A stretch of DNA of 64,000 nucleotides from Victivallis sp. Marseille-Q1083. Its GTDB lineage: Bacteria > Verrucomicrobiota > Lentisphaeria > Victivallales > Victivallaceae. The stretch lies in the NCBI RefSeq assembly GCF_903645315.1, contig NZ_CAHJXL010000001.1, forward strand, positions 124,001 through 188,000. Direction: 5' to 3'. Of the stretch, positions 25,456 through 34,572 are shown piece by piece (the stretch's first letter is position 1; each line of letters starts with the position of its first letter). The notes below the pieces were generated by a model. The model saw only the letters and a list, made by a program, of their open reading frames with translations. It ran no database searches and was not told where the DNA came from. Made by a program: the position numbers and the translations under genes.

Positions 25456-28400
25456 TCATTTCCGCTGCAAAATATCGTTCAACATCTTCTGCAAACTTTC
25501 CACCGTAATCGGTTTCAGCAATACGGCACGAAACACGTCCGAATCCTCAAGCCCGCCCTGGGCATCGGCCGTCACCGCCACCACCGGCAAACCGGAGGTC
25601 GACGGCTGGCGCGCCAGCCGCCGCGCCAGTTCACTGCCGTTCATCCCCGGCATCCAGAGGTCAGTCAACACCAGATCGCAGTCCGGCTGCCGCTGCAGCA
25701 ATCGCAAGGCCTCTTCCCCGGAACCGGCCAACCGACTCCGGATGCCCAGTTTTTTCAACATGGCTTCCAGCACCTTCAAATTCATCGGCACGTCGTCGAC
25801 CAGCAGCACGTCGCATGGTCCGGACACCCGGAATTTTCCGGGTTCCGCGGAAGCCGCCGGCAAACGCAGCGGCCCGGTCGAATCATACTTCACCTCCGGG
25901 ATTCGAACCGTGAACACACTCCCGACTTCCGGCGTGCTTTTCACTTCGATCCGTCCGCCCATCTTCTGAACCAGCCGCCGAGAAATCGCCAGCCCCAGCC
26001 CGGAACCTTCATAGACCCGGTTGCCCCGCGTCGCCCCCTCCTGGATAAACGGTTCGAAAATTTTCCGGATGTTCTGCGGCGTAATGCCGATGCCGGTATC
26101 CGCCACCTGAACCGTCAGCGTCCCCCAGTCCCGGCCGGATTCCGGCACGAAATCCACCCGGACGTCCACCTGGCCGGACGGCGTAAATTTGATCGCGTTG
26201 CCGATCAGGTTCAGCAGCACCTGGCGCAAGCGCAACTGATCCAGGTACAACAGCGGACGGACGGTGCACTCCACCCGCAGCGCGAGCTGTTTTTCCTGGG
26301 CCTTCAATTTGAATACCGCCGCAATTTCTTCGGTCAAAAGCATCACATCCGTCCGGGCAACGGCCATATTCAACTGATCCGCCTCCAGGCGCGACAAATC
26401 CAGCACATCGTTGATCAAATTCAACAATGCATTGCCGGCGAAATTGATCGAACGCAGATATTCCCGCTGCTCCGCCGGCGCCACATCGCCCTGCTGCAAC
26501 AGCTCGCTGAAACCGATCACGGCATTCAGCGGCGTCCGCAGTTCGTGACTGACCGTCGCCAGGAAAAAACTCTTGGCCCGGTCGGCCGCCTGCGCTTTTT
26601 CCATCGCCAGTTGAAGCGCTTCCTTCTGCCGGGTCAGCTCGGTGATATCCACTTCCGATTTCAATACATACCTCAGCCGCCCCTGCCGGTCCAGCAGCGG
26701 CTGAGCGGTGACAATACACCGGCGGCCGGAAATTTCGGTCTCGGTCGAATGCGACGCCCGATCCAGCAGCGTCTGCCGCATCGGGCACCACTCCGGCGGT
26801 TCCGGATTGCGGCAGACCAGCTCATAGCATTTATGCCCGACCAGCTTCCGCGCCGATTGGCCGACCAGCTTCGCCATGCTGGGATTGGCGGTGATAATCT
26901 CGAAATTCAGACTGAGAATCACAATCGGCACCGCAATATTTTCGACAATCTGCCGCTGCAAAGCGACGCTGTCGGCAATCTGATTCAATCGCTGCTGCCG
27001 TTCGCGCGCCAGCCAGAAAAGGTTTACGATACTGTGGACCGTATGGATATCACAATCGGTAAAAACCCGCTGCTTTCTGACGAAATCCAATCCGACATAA
27101 CCGTAAAGCCGCCCGTCGATCCAGATCCCGCCGACCAACAGCGAACGGATGCTCTGGCGGGACAGGAATTCCGCTTCCGGCTCCAGGCCAACCGGCGGAT
27201 GCGCAATATCCGGGATGACAATTTCACGCCGCGCCAGCAGCAGCCGTTTCCAGTTCGGCAACTGCGTCATGTCCACATTCTGCAGATTGGCGATCTCCGG
27301 TTCGATCCCCTCCCGCACCCATTCGTAAATATTATCCGAACGGTCCAGATCCCCATCGCGATACCGGAAAATATAGGAACGGTCGGCGCCGGCATTTTCG
27401 CCGATAATCCGCAACATATCATCGATCGCCCGGTCGAAATCATCTTCCAGCGTAATCCGGGTCAGCGACTCATTGACGATGCGCTCGCTGTCGATGTAAT
27501 TGTTCAACGTTTCAATCGTCCGCCGCTGCTCCTGCTCCAACCGGTATTGGTGTGAAATATCGATTCCCATGCCGATCAGAAGCCGGCTGCCGTCCGAACG
27601 GCGGATCATATCCTTGATGGTCCGGACGATGAACCGCTGCCGGCGGGCATTGGTGAAAACTTCCTGAATATCCAGTCTCCGGCCGGAGGCAATCACCTGC
27701 CGGTCATCCGCCGCCAGCCGCTGTCTCGCCTCCTCGTCGGCCGGAAAGATATCCCGGTCGAAATGACCGATGATCCGCTCCCGCGGCAGGCCGGTCACTT
27801 CCTCCAGCTTCCGGTTTCCCATGATGTAACGGCAATCGTCCTCGACATCCTTGACGAACAGATACCCCGGCAAATGGTTGATTATCGTTTCCAGCAACTG
27901 CAGATTGTCGCGGTAACGGAATTCATTTTCCCGGGCCCGGGTAACGTCCTGGATGATTCCAAAGAATTCCAGCCGGCCGCTGTTCTCATTTTTCGACGCC
28001 TCCACCCGCATTTCAAAATATCCCCGCCGCTCGCCGCGCCCCGCCGCATAGACCAAATTCAACGTGGAAATTTCGCCGGCGCGCAACCGCCGCCAGCCGG
28101 TCTGAAAAGCCTCCAGATCTTCCGGCGCGATCCACTCTTCCGCCGGCAACGGTCTGCCGTCTTTTTCTCCCCAATAACAGTTCCGCTCAAAACCGACTCC
28201 GATATCCGAGGCGCTGCCGTCATAACGAAAATAGATGAACTGTGCCAACTTCGACGCATTGTTCAAAATCACGCTGTTCATCCGCAGCCGATCCCGTTTT
28301 TCATATTCGTCGGTCACATCGCGAAATACCAGGACGCCGCCGCCGATCGAACCATCCGCTTCCCGGATCGGCGCCGCGCTGTCCGCGATATGCCGGCAAC

Positions 28401-30135
28401 TGCCGTCCCGGGAGATCAAATCGGTATGGTTGGCAAGCTCGACGACCGAACCGGTCGCCAACGCTCTCTTCAACGGCGACTCAACGCTCGAACCGTCCAG
28501 GTAACTGACGATCTGAAAAACTTCATCCAGTTTTTTCCCCCGGGCCTCATCCGGCGCAACGCCGGTCAGCCGGGCCGCCACCGGATTGATCAGCGTGATC
28601 CGCTCCTCACAGTCGGTGGCGATAACGCCGTCGCCGATCGACTCCAGCGTCAAACGAAAACGCTCGGCCAGCTGCGCCGCAGTCCGATGCAACTTATGCA
28701 ATTCAGTCACATCTCCGGATATCCACATGACCGCCCGGGTACGAAACGGATTGACCGCCGGCAGCAGCACAAATTCGACGTGGCGGCGCCGTCCTTCCGC
28801 TTCATAATCCATTTCCTGCTTCCGGCCGGAATCGAACGTCCGGTCGACGGCGGCGGCAAAAGCGTCTTTCAACGCCTCGGGCAACTGGTCGACCCGCCGG
28901 AATGTTTTTCCCCACACGCCGTCCATCAGCTCCGCTCCATGGGCGTAAAGCACCTCCTGTTGCCGGTTCACGACAACCAGGCGCAACGGCAGATTGGCAA
29001 ACATCGCCCGCAGTTTCTGCTCCGTGCGGCGCCGGTAAAGCAAATTGGCCACCCAGATCAGCAGCAAAGCGATCACCGCCAACGCCCCGAAAGCCAATTC
29101 ATGCTGGTAACGGGTCAAAAAATTCGGCGGCATATGAAGCAGTTCCGCTTCCGGCGGCACCCGATCCAAGGCGATTCCTTCCCGAAGCAGGGCTGGATAA
29201 TCCAACTCCATCCGAACCGGCCCCGCCTGCACCGGAAGGTCACCGGCATTTTCACCCGTCAGGATCCGGAAGGCCAACCGTCCCGCCTGCGCCCCCTGTT
29301 CCCGGCCAACCGCCACGAGACCGCCGAGCGCGCCCAGCTCCAGATAGCAGTCGTATTTGCCGAAAATCGCCGCCCGGCTCGCTTGCCTGATCCGCGGCAG
29401 AACGGTATAACTGTTTTCCGGCTCCGGCTCCCGGCTGGAACTCCAGGAATGAAAAAAGATCAGCGCATCCGCCGGCAATTTGCTTACCGCTTGGAGCATG
29501 TCTTCGGTGGTATATTCTGTCCCCCGCAGGCAGGTGAATCCGATTGGAATATCTTCCGGAATGTTGGCGGCAAGCAACTTCTCCTGCCTCCGCCCATCGG
29601 CGGAAGCCTCGGTGATCAACACCAATTGCCGCGCTTCCGGCTTCAAACGCAATCCCAGCCGAATGTTGTCGTACAAATTCATCGGCGTTTCGATGCCGGT
29701 AACCGGCAGTCCGGCCGGAATCCGCTCCGTCAGATTGCCGTGATAAGCGCTGATCAGCAGCGGCGTTCGGCCATCCGGCTTCAACCGCCCCTCCAGAAAC
29801 AGATCGGCGGCGGCGTTGTTGCTGGCGATGATCAGATCATAACAGGTGGAATCCAGTTTGGTCTGCAGGGCGGCAATGTCGGACGCGGCAACGCTGATGC
29901 CGGGCTGGTAGCGCACGCCGAATTCATAGCTTTCATAATTGACCATCAAGTCTTTTTCTCGCAGGAAAGCCTGTATGCCGCTGCGCAAATCTTCCGTCCA
30001 GACATCGGCGGCGGAGTGGGAATCGACCAGCAGAACGCGTTTCACCCGACCGGCCGAAGTTTCTTCCGCCGCCCCGGCAGCCAGCGCCAGACAAAATAGT
30101 CCGATCACCAGCCAGCCATATTTCCACCCGCTCAT
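25456..30135 (-). CDS. hybrid sensor histidine kinase with periplasmic ABC-substrate-binding-like sensor
   Basis: 1559 residues from the ATG at 30135. Other in-frame ATGs (30156, 30183, 30273) lie upstream; I chose 30135 because the distance to the conserved VKRVLL strand then matches the paralogue at 39302. Order: signal peptide (1-23), a periplasmic domain resembling ABC_sub_bind proteins (about 30-330; CYDLIIASNNAAADLF, ELGALGGLVAVG), one membrane helix (about 350-372), PAS domains, a GAF (about 930-1060), the Cys-motif PAS, then HisKA with His1197, HATPase (DTGIGITP, GSGLGLAIS) and a receiver with Asp1492. It should sense a small solute in the periplasm or via the PAS/GAF array. It has no output domain. 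First gene of a two-kinase operon behind the promoter at 30436-30464. Confidence 0.92.
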   Translation of the reverse strand: MSGWKYGWLVIGLFCLALAAGAAEETSAGRVKRVLLVDSHSAADVWTEDLRSGIQAFLREKDLMVNYESYEFGVRYQPGISVAASDIAALQTKLDSTCYDLIIASNNAAADLFLEGRLKPDGRTPLLISAYHGNLTERIPAGLPVTGIETPMNLYDNIRLGLRLKPEARQLVLITEASADGRRQEKLLAANIPEDIPIGFTCLRGTEYTTEDMLQAVSKLPADALIFFHSWSSSREPEPENSYTVLPRIRQASRAAIFGKYDCYLELGALGGLVAVGREQGAQAGRLAFRILTGENAGDLPVQAGPVRMELDYPALLREGIALDRVPPEAELLHMPPNFLTRYQHELAFGALAVIALLLIWVANLLYRRRTEQKLRAMFANLPLRLVVVNRQQEVLYAHGAELMDGVWGKTFRRVDQLPEALKDAFAAAVDRTFDSGRKQEMDYEAEGRRRHVEFVLLPAVNPFRTRAVMWISGDVTELHKLHRTAAQLAERFRLTLESIGDGVIATDCEERITLINPVAARLTGVAPDEARGKKLDEVFQIVSYLDGSSVESPLKRALATGSVVELANHTDLISRDGSCRHIADSAAPIREADGSIGGGVLVFRDVTDEYEKRDRLRMNSVILNNASKLAQFIYFRYDGSASDIGVGFERNCYWGEKDGRPLPAEEWIAPEDLEAFQTGWRRLRAGEISTLNLVYAAGRGERRGYFEMRVEASKNENSGRLEFFGIIQDVTRARENEFRYRDNLQLLETIINHLPGYLFVKDVEDDCRYIMGNRKLEEVTGLPRERIIGHFDRDIFPADEEARQRLAADDRQVIASGRRLDIQEVFTNARRQRFIVRTIKDMIRRSDGSRLLIGMGIDISHQYRLEQEQRRTIETLNNYIDSERIVNESLTRITLEDDFDRAIDDMLRIIGENAGADRSYIFRYRDGDLDRSDNIYEWVREGIEPEIANLQNVDMTQLPNWKRLLLARREIVIPDIAHPPVGLEPEAEFLSRQSIRSLLVGGIWIDGRLYGYVGLDFVRKQRVFTDCDIHTVHSIVNLFWLARERQQRLNQIADSVALQRQIVENIAVPIVILSLNFEIITANPSMAKLVGQSARKLVGHKCYELVCRNPEPPEWCPMRQTLLDRASHSTETEISGRRCIVTAQPLLDRQGRLRYVLKSEVDITELTRQKEALQLAMEKAQAADRAKSFFLATVSHELRTPLNAVIGFSELLQQGDVAPAEQREYLRSINFAGNALLNLINDVLDLSRLEADQLNMAVARTDVMLLTEEIAAVFKLKAQEKQLALRVECTVRPLLYLDQLRLRQVLLNLIGNAIKFTPSGQVDVRVDFVPESGRDWGTLTVQVADTGIGITPQNIRKIFEPFIQEGATRGNRVYEGSGLGLAISRRLVQKMGGRIEVKSTPEVGSVFTVRIPEVKYDSTGPLRLPAASAEPGKFRVSGPCDVLLVDDVPMNLKVLEAMLKKLGIRSRLAGSGEEALRLLQRQPDCDLVLTDLWMPGMNGSELARRLARQPSTSGLPVVAVTADAQGGLEDSDVFRAVLLKPITVESLQKMLNDILQRK

Positions 30136-30435
30136 CACTTTTTTCCGCCGCCACATTACGCCCAACTCCGCCACGTGATCCATCCGCTTCTCCAACGCCT
30201 TCAATTCTGCAATTCCTCTGGTCTCAAAATCATTCAGAAAACAACCAAACCAAACGAAAGACAATGCGAACACTCAAAAAGAGAAAGAGGAAAGCAAAAA
30301 AATAATTCTATTTCCGCTCCCGCCATCCAACTGTTTCATTTTCCGGAATCAATTCTGTTTCTGATACTGCCGCACCAACAACATTGTCTTACCGATTCCT
30401 TCATAGTTAGTTGGCAAAAATAGAATTTCCTTTAA

Positions 30436-30464
30436 TAAATAGCACATTTACAATAATTTGTCAA
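30436..30464 (-). promoter_or_regulatory. sigma70-type promoter for the two-kinase operon
   Basis: On the minus strand TTGACA (30459-30464) is followed by a 17-bp spacer and TATTTA (30436-30441). It lies immediately downstream of a strong terminator and about 300 bp upstream of the kinase start, implying a long 5' leader. Confidence 0.65.
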
Positions 30465-30477
30465 GGGAAATACCACC

Positions 30478-30537
30478 AAAAAAAACGCCGATTCCGTTCC
30501 ACATTTCACCAGGCAGGGAAAAACGGAACGAATCGGC
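30478..30537 (-). terminator. intrinsic terminator of the glycosidase-like gene
   Basis: An imperfect 13-14-bp inverted repeat (30487-30500 with 30525-30537, one bulge) reads on the minus strand as a GC-rich hairpin followed directly by eight T (30478-30485). It lies 60 bp after the stop at 30597. This is the cleanest Rho-independent terminator seen in the window. Confidence 0.8.
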
Positions 30538-30596
30538 CCGAAACCGAATGATCGGCCGGAAACAATGTCGACAAAAACCGGGCACGCGGTGATACT

Positions 30597-32558
30597 TCAG
30601 CGGCTGTCGACGCGCAAAATCAGACATTCATAGCACTCCAGCGTCTGCGGGATCCGCAACTGCGGCGCGGCCCACTCGAACGGCAGGGCTTCCCACGTTC
30701 CGGCAGGCGAAAGTTTTTCGACGCTGACCGGCTCCGTCCCGCAGCGAACGCCGATTTCAGGCATGGCGTCAAAACTCAGGTTGAAGATCCCCAGCAGCGC
30801 CGAACCATCCCGCCTCCGGCGCCATAAAAGCGTCGCGGGCTGTTCCGCCGTCAACGCCCACGGCGTAAGAACCTCTTCTCCTTCCAGCCAGTCGAGGATA
30901 TCGAGCAGCCATCGCTTGCGTTCTTCGGTAAGAAGCCACAGACTTTCCGCCAGGTGAAATGAAGTTACGCATACCCGGCCGCCCAGGGGATTCACCGAAA
31001 GAACGGTTCCCGGCGACACCACGGTGCAATCCGGGGATCCGGCAAATGCCGAATAGCACAACTCGGTGAATATCTCCGAGGCCTCATCCGTCCGGCGCAA
31101 AAACGGCATTTCCGGGGAGTTCGCCAGCGGAATCAAGCTTCCGTCGTCCGTGCGCACTTCCAGATTGAAGGTAAAATCGCCCTTTTCAGCCGTCACCCCC
31201 ATCAGCCCGGCAAAGCCGCGTCCGGTCAATGCGACGGCGGCCGGCCCATCGATCAGGAGTTTCCGCCGAAACATCGCCGTCAAATCGGCATCGGTCAGCC
31301 GGGCAACCGATTCTTCGCCCGCCAGAGTATAAACGGCATCCGCGGAACAATCCAGCGAACAACGGAACGGAATACCGAAAAAGCCGAAGATCACATTCCC
31401 CCAGTTCCGATCGGGAATCGGCCGCTCGTTCGGACTGTCGGGATGCCATTGCCGGAATATCGTATGGCACGGAATGACTGCTCCGCAGAGCTCCGAATCG
31501 TTTGTTGCCACAGCGAGCGCCTGATAAAAGCCCGCGTGTTCCGCCAGAATATCGGTGTAATTCCGGGAAATCGGCACTCTGCCCCGATGCGCATTCACAT
31601 ACCACAATTTCGCCCCGTCCAAACCGGAGAGGATGCTCGAACAAAGCTTGGCATGCATACTGCGGGCCGCCCGGCTGTAGAGAGTATGCAGACAAGTGTC
31701 CGATTCATCGAGCAGGAAATGGTCCGGCCAGAACTCGCGAAGCGACTGCGTATGGATGATGTTGTACGGCAATTCCTTCGGTGAAGATTCCATATAGCCG
31801 GCGTTGGCGATGCGCATCACCGGACGGCTTCCCTTTGCCGCGACCGCCGCGGCGGCAGCTCCGTTGAAATGCAACTCATTGCCCGGCATGCAACTGCCGG
31901 CGGCAATCGACGGATCTACCGAATCGAGCGCTTCACGAATCAATGTCATCACCCCGTTGACGGTATCCTGCCGAAGCCGTTCGTATTGTTCGAAGATCAT
32001 TTCCCCCGGCTGCGAAATCTGCACCGCCTTCCGGTATTGTTCGGAGGAGAAATCGCAGCCGGAGCGCCGGTTGAACTCCGCGGTATGCAATTCGCAGAAA
32101 CATTCAGCCCGCGGTGAAAACGCCCGGATATCATCATCTCCCAGCACAAATACCGGCTTCTCCCGCGCCAGCAACGCCACCAGATCGAAAATGTATTGGC
32201 GGAACCGGCTATCCAGCGGACAGTAGCGCACCTTATCTCCATCGATGTTGACCGTCCTGGTCCAGCACTCCTCCTCCCGGTCGACCCGCGGCCAATGCCC
32301 CAGGATACTCTGCAGCAAAACCCCCAGCCGAATCCCGGACCCTTCGAGTGCCTGCCGGAGTTTCCGATAACTTGCCGCCGCGTATTCCACCTTGCGCCAG
32401 GCGGGCAATCCTTCCGGATGCAGTGTAAGGCTATAGAGAATCTCGTCAATCCCGGTGCGGTCGCGAAATTCGATCATATCGCAAGCCAATTGCGCTTCGC
32501 GTCCCGGAGCAAACGGCGCCACGTTGAAAAAACGGAATCTTTTTTTACTTTCGCTCAT
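30597..32558 (-). CDS. putative glycoside hydrolase-like TIM-barrel protein
   Basis: 653 residues from the ATG at 32558 (MSESKKRF), which has an AAAGG site 8 nt upstream; the ATG at 32564 is too close to it. No signal peptide. The first about 400 residues look like a barrel of the GH-A type (RFFNVAPFAPG, IDEILYSLTLHPEG, VFVLGDDDI, FLLDESDTCLH, GAKLWYVNAHRG). The rest is probably a Rossmann-like beta/alpha region and a beta-sandwich (VTSFHLAESLWLLTEERKRWL, LLGIFNLSFDAMPEIG). The layout recalls GH42-type beta-galactosidases, but I see no family signature that settles it. Possible carboxylates are Asp/Glu in the DDDIRAF and LLDESD segments. It sits 28 bp after the transporter gene in the same direction and probably hydrolyses what that carrier imports. 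Confidence 0.6.
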   Translation of the reverse strand: MSESKKRFRFFNVAPFAPGREAQLACDMIEFRDRTGIDEILYSLTLHPEGLPAWRKVEYAAASYRKLRQALEGSGIRLGVLLQSILGHWPRVDREEECWTRTVNIDGDKVRYCPLDSRFRQYIFDLVALLAREKPVFVLGDDDIRAFSPRAECFCELHTAEFNRRSGCDFSSEQYRKAVQISQPGEMIFEQYERLRQDTVNGVMTLIREALDSVDPSIAAGSCMPGNELHFNGAAAAAVAAKGSRPVMRIANAGYMESSPKELPYNIIHTQSLREFWPDHFLLDESDTCLHTLYSRAARSMHAKLCSSILSGLDGAKLWYVNAHRGRVPISRNYTDILAEHAGFYQALAVATNDSELCGAVIPCHTIFRQWHPDSPNERPIPDRNWGNVIFGFFGIPFRCSLDCSADAVYTLAGEESVARLTDADLTAMFRRKLLIDGPAAVALTGRGFAGLMGVTAEKGDFTFNLEVRTDDGSLIPLANSPEMPFLRRTDEASEIFTELCYSAFAGSPDCTVVSPGTVLSVNPLGGRVCVTSFHLAESLWLLTEERKRWLLDILDWLEGEEVLTPWALTAEQPATLLWRRRRDGSALLGIFNLSFDAMPEIGVRCGTEPVSVEKLSPAGTWEALPFEWAAPQLRIPQTLECYECLILRVDSR

Positions 32559-32586
32559 TTTCATCGCCTTTCTCTAACTCTTTTTT

Positions 32587-33507
32587 TTAGATTGAATTGC
32601 AACAGATTCCAACAATGCCGGCAAGACAGCAGATCACTGCAACGACTTGGAGCACACTGGTTTTCTCACGAAGAATCAAAATGCTGTAAAGCGCAAACCC
32701 GATGATGCACGAACCGACCAGCAACGGCACGGAAACCGCACCGGCCCCCGCCCGCGCCAGCGCATCCATGCCGGGATAAAACAGAGTAGCGGCAAACACC
32801 AATGAAAAAAACTGCAGCGAAAACACATAAATCCACAATGCTTTCATCCGCATCATACCGAGAATTTCCCGATACCGCTCGCGATTCATGCCATAGAGCA
32901 ATCCCGCCAGTGCTGCGACGAACGTTCCGGTCCCGGCGGCGCCGAGCCGTACCAAGCTGGAAACCGTCCGCGCCGCCGGAAAATACGACGGCAACGTCGT
33001 GCAATTCTGTTGAATGCCCGCCAGCAGAAAGGCGGCAAACGCCAACAAACGCCAACGCCCCGTCCGATTGACCGTATTGTCCTTTGCCAGCCCGAACAAC
33101 ACCAGAGCAACCAGAATCAACCCTAGCCCGGCAGCGCGGCAAACCGTCAGCTTCTCACCGAAAAAGACGATTCCGGTCAGGAACGGAAAAATCATCGCCG
33201 ATTGAACCATCGTCCACACCACCCCGTTCGGCCCCAGTTGCATCGCACGCGACATCAGGTGCAGCAACCAGTAATTCAACACGCCCCCGGCCAGATACGC
33301 CAGGCAGGTCAGCATCTCAGCCATGCCGCCGACGGCATCTGTTTTCGTAAACGTCAATATTGCAAGGCTGGCAAAAATCGCCACTGCCGCGCCGCAAAAA
33401 AGGATTAACCCGGGATCAATTTGCCGCCGGGGCGCCTGCCCCATGACGATTCCGACAACCGTCCAGCTCAACCCGACCAGCGTCAGGGCAATCATTCCAA
33501 AGATCAT
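32587..33507 (-). CDS. DMT-superfamily (EamA-like) transporter
   Basis: 306 residues from the ATG at 33507, which has a GGGAGGGGGG site; the longer start at 33549 is rejected. About ten hydrophobic helices arranged as two fivefold halves, each with the short loops typical of drug/metabolite transporters. The second half begins near residue 155 (RWRLLAFAAFLLAGIQQN). The C-terminus has the EamA-like LREKTSVLQVVAVICCLAGIVG. It would export or import a small metabolite or sugar through the inner membrane; substrate unknown. It is the first gene of a two-gene operon with the glycosidase-like gene and is divergent from an AraC regulator across a symmetrical promoter region. Confidence 0.8.
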   Translation of the reverse strand: MIFGMIALTLVGLSWTVVGIVMGQAPRRQIDPGLILFCGAAVAIFASLAILTFTKTDAVGGMAEMLTCLAYLAGGVLNYWLLHLMSRAMQLGPNGVVWTMVQSAMIFPFLTGIVFFGEKLTVCRAAGLGLILVALVLFGLAKDNTVNRTGRWRLLAFAAFLLAGIQQNCTTLPSYFPAARTVSSLVRLGAAGTGTFVAALAGLLYGMNRERYREILGMMRMKALWIYVFSLQFFSLVFAATLFYPGMDALARAGAGAVSVPLLVGSCIIGFALYSILILREKTSVLQVVAVICCLAGIVGICCNSI

Positions 33508-33599
33508 CTTTCCCCCCTCCCGCCGCAGCATTCCGTTCGCAACTCGCACCGCAGCCGGAAACGCTTGACCATTGCCATCGCCATATCCGATTCCTTTCG

Positions 33600-33639
33600 A
33601 TTGACTTTTTATTTTTATAATTTTATATTATAAGTCAAT
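33600..33639. promoter_or_regulatory. symmetrical divergent promoter between the DMT operon and the AraC gene
   Basis: Plus strand: TTGACT (33601-33606), a 17-bp spacer, TATATT (33624-33629). On the minus strand the sequence at 33633-33638 also reads TTGACT, giving a mirrored -35. The two outer octamers (33600-33607 and 33632-33639) form an inverted repeat. The whole block is AT-rich. A further inverted repeat, TGTCAC at 33665-33670 and GTGACA at 33685-33690, could be an operator. Confidence 0.5.
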
Positions 33640-33710
33640 AATTCCGATTACCAACCGAATATGATGTCACTTATTACAGTTTTCGTGACAAAAGAAGAGA
33701 AGCATTTCAT

Positions 33711-34526
33711 ATGGAGAAAAAAGTATTCGATCTGAAGCCGATTCCCCGGCTGTTGCACAAACCGGTCCGGATCGACGAGCTCGGCTGGATGCCCGACCAT
33801 CTCTTTTGGAACCGGCACCGGAAACTGGCGGTGCCCCATGTCTGTTTCACGCTGAGCCGCAATCCGGGAGCGCCGGTCACGATAATCGACGGAATCCGCC
33901 AGGAAGACGATCTGCCGGCGCCGTACTTCAGCCTGCTCCGTCACGGCACGACATTGCATACCATCCGGGCAGTACGGCATGACGAACTATTTTTCACCCT
34001 TGCCCCGGCATGTTACGACCGGCTGCTGGAACATCATCCGCTACCGGGACACTTCACGATGAATCCGCATATCGAAAAAATCCTGGCGGAAATACTGGAA
34101 AGCCTGAACCACCTGTTCGTTCCCGGCACCGCCGACCGACTCGACGATCTGTTCATCCGGCTGCTCAGCGAAGCTTCGATCGGAGTGGCGATGAAAACGG
34201 AGGGACAGTCCGATCCGGTGATCGACGAACTGGTTTCCTATCTTTCGGCGAATTTTACCCGGCCGCTCAGCGTGGATGAAGTCTGTCACCGCTTCAATCT
34301 CGGACGCCGGACCTTTTACCGGAAATGGAAACGGAAGTTTCCGGACACTACGCCGGCAGCCTTCCTGCTGGCCAAGCGACTCCACCTGGCCGCCAACCTA
34401 TTGCAGACGACCCGGATGGGCGTACAGGAAATTGCCCAATGCTGCGGGTTCGGCAATCTGCTGTACTTCACCCAGTGCTTCAACCGCGCATTCGGCTCTC
34501 CCCCGACCATCTATCGCCGGCAATAG
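33711..34526 (+). CDS. AraC-family transcriptional regulator
   Basis: 271 residues; a purine-rich site precedes the ATG. The N-terminal half is a beta-rich sensing domain without an obvious signature. The C-terminal 100 residues contain two helix-turn-helix units: SVDEVCHRFNLGRRTFYRKWKR and MGVQEIAQCCGFGNLLYFTQCFNRAFG, the second matching the AraC consensus. It is divergent from the DMT transporter/glycosidase-like operon and is the likely regulator of it. It converges with the DUF4434 gene, with a hairpin between them. Confidence 0.88.
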   Translation: MEKKVFDLKPIPRLLHKPVRIDELGWMPDHLFWNRHRKLAVPHVCFTLSRNPGAPVTIIDGIRQEDDLPAPYFSLLRHGTTLHTIRAVRHDELFFTLAPACYDRLLEHHPLPGHFTMNPHIEKILAEILESLNHLFVPGTADRLDDLFIRLLSEASIGVAMKTEGQSDPVIDELVSYLSANFTRPLSVDEVCHRFNLGRRTFYRKWKRKFPDTTPAAFLLAKRLHLAANLLQTTRMGVQEIAQCCGFGNLLYFTQCFNRAFGSPPTIYRRQ

Positions 34527-34529
34527 CCC

Positions 34530-34553
34530 GGCGGCCGGATCACTCCGGCCGCC
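34530..34553. terminator. hairpin between convergent AraC and DUF4434 genes
   Basis: A 9-bp GC-rich inverted repeat (34530-34538 with 34545-34553) with a 6-nt loop in the 46-bp gap. No T-run is seen on either strand, so it may only be a weak, two-way terminator. Confidence 0.45.
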
Positions 34554-34572
34554 TCCTCAAATAGCCAATCCG

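Larger units (their letters stand above)
30136..30596. other. intergenic region: kinase promoter/leader and terminator
   Basis: 461 bp between the kinase start and the stop of the glycosidase-like gene, both on the minus strand. It holds a strong promoter (30436-30464), an apparent 5' leader of about 290 nt and the terminator of the upstream gene (30478-30537). No open frame with a supported product was found. In-frame ATGs within the leader could extend the kinase by up to 46 residues. Confidence 0.6.

Noticed and set aside
27763-30099. 778-residue plus-strand frame
   Set aside because: Antisense shadow of the second hybrid kinase.
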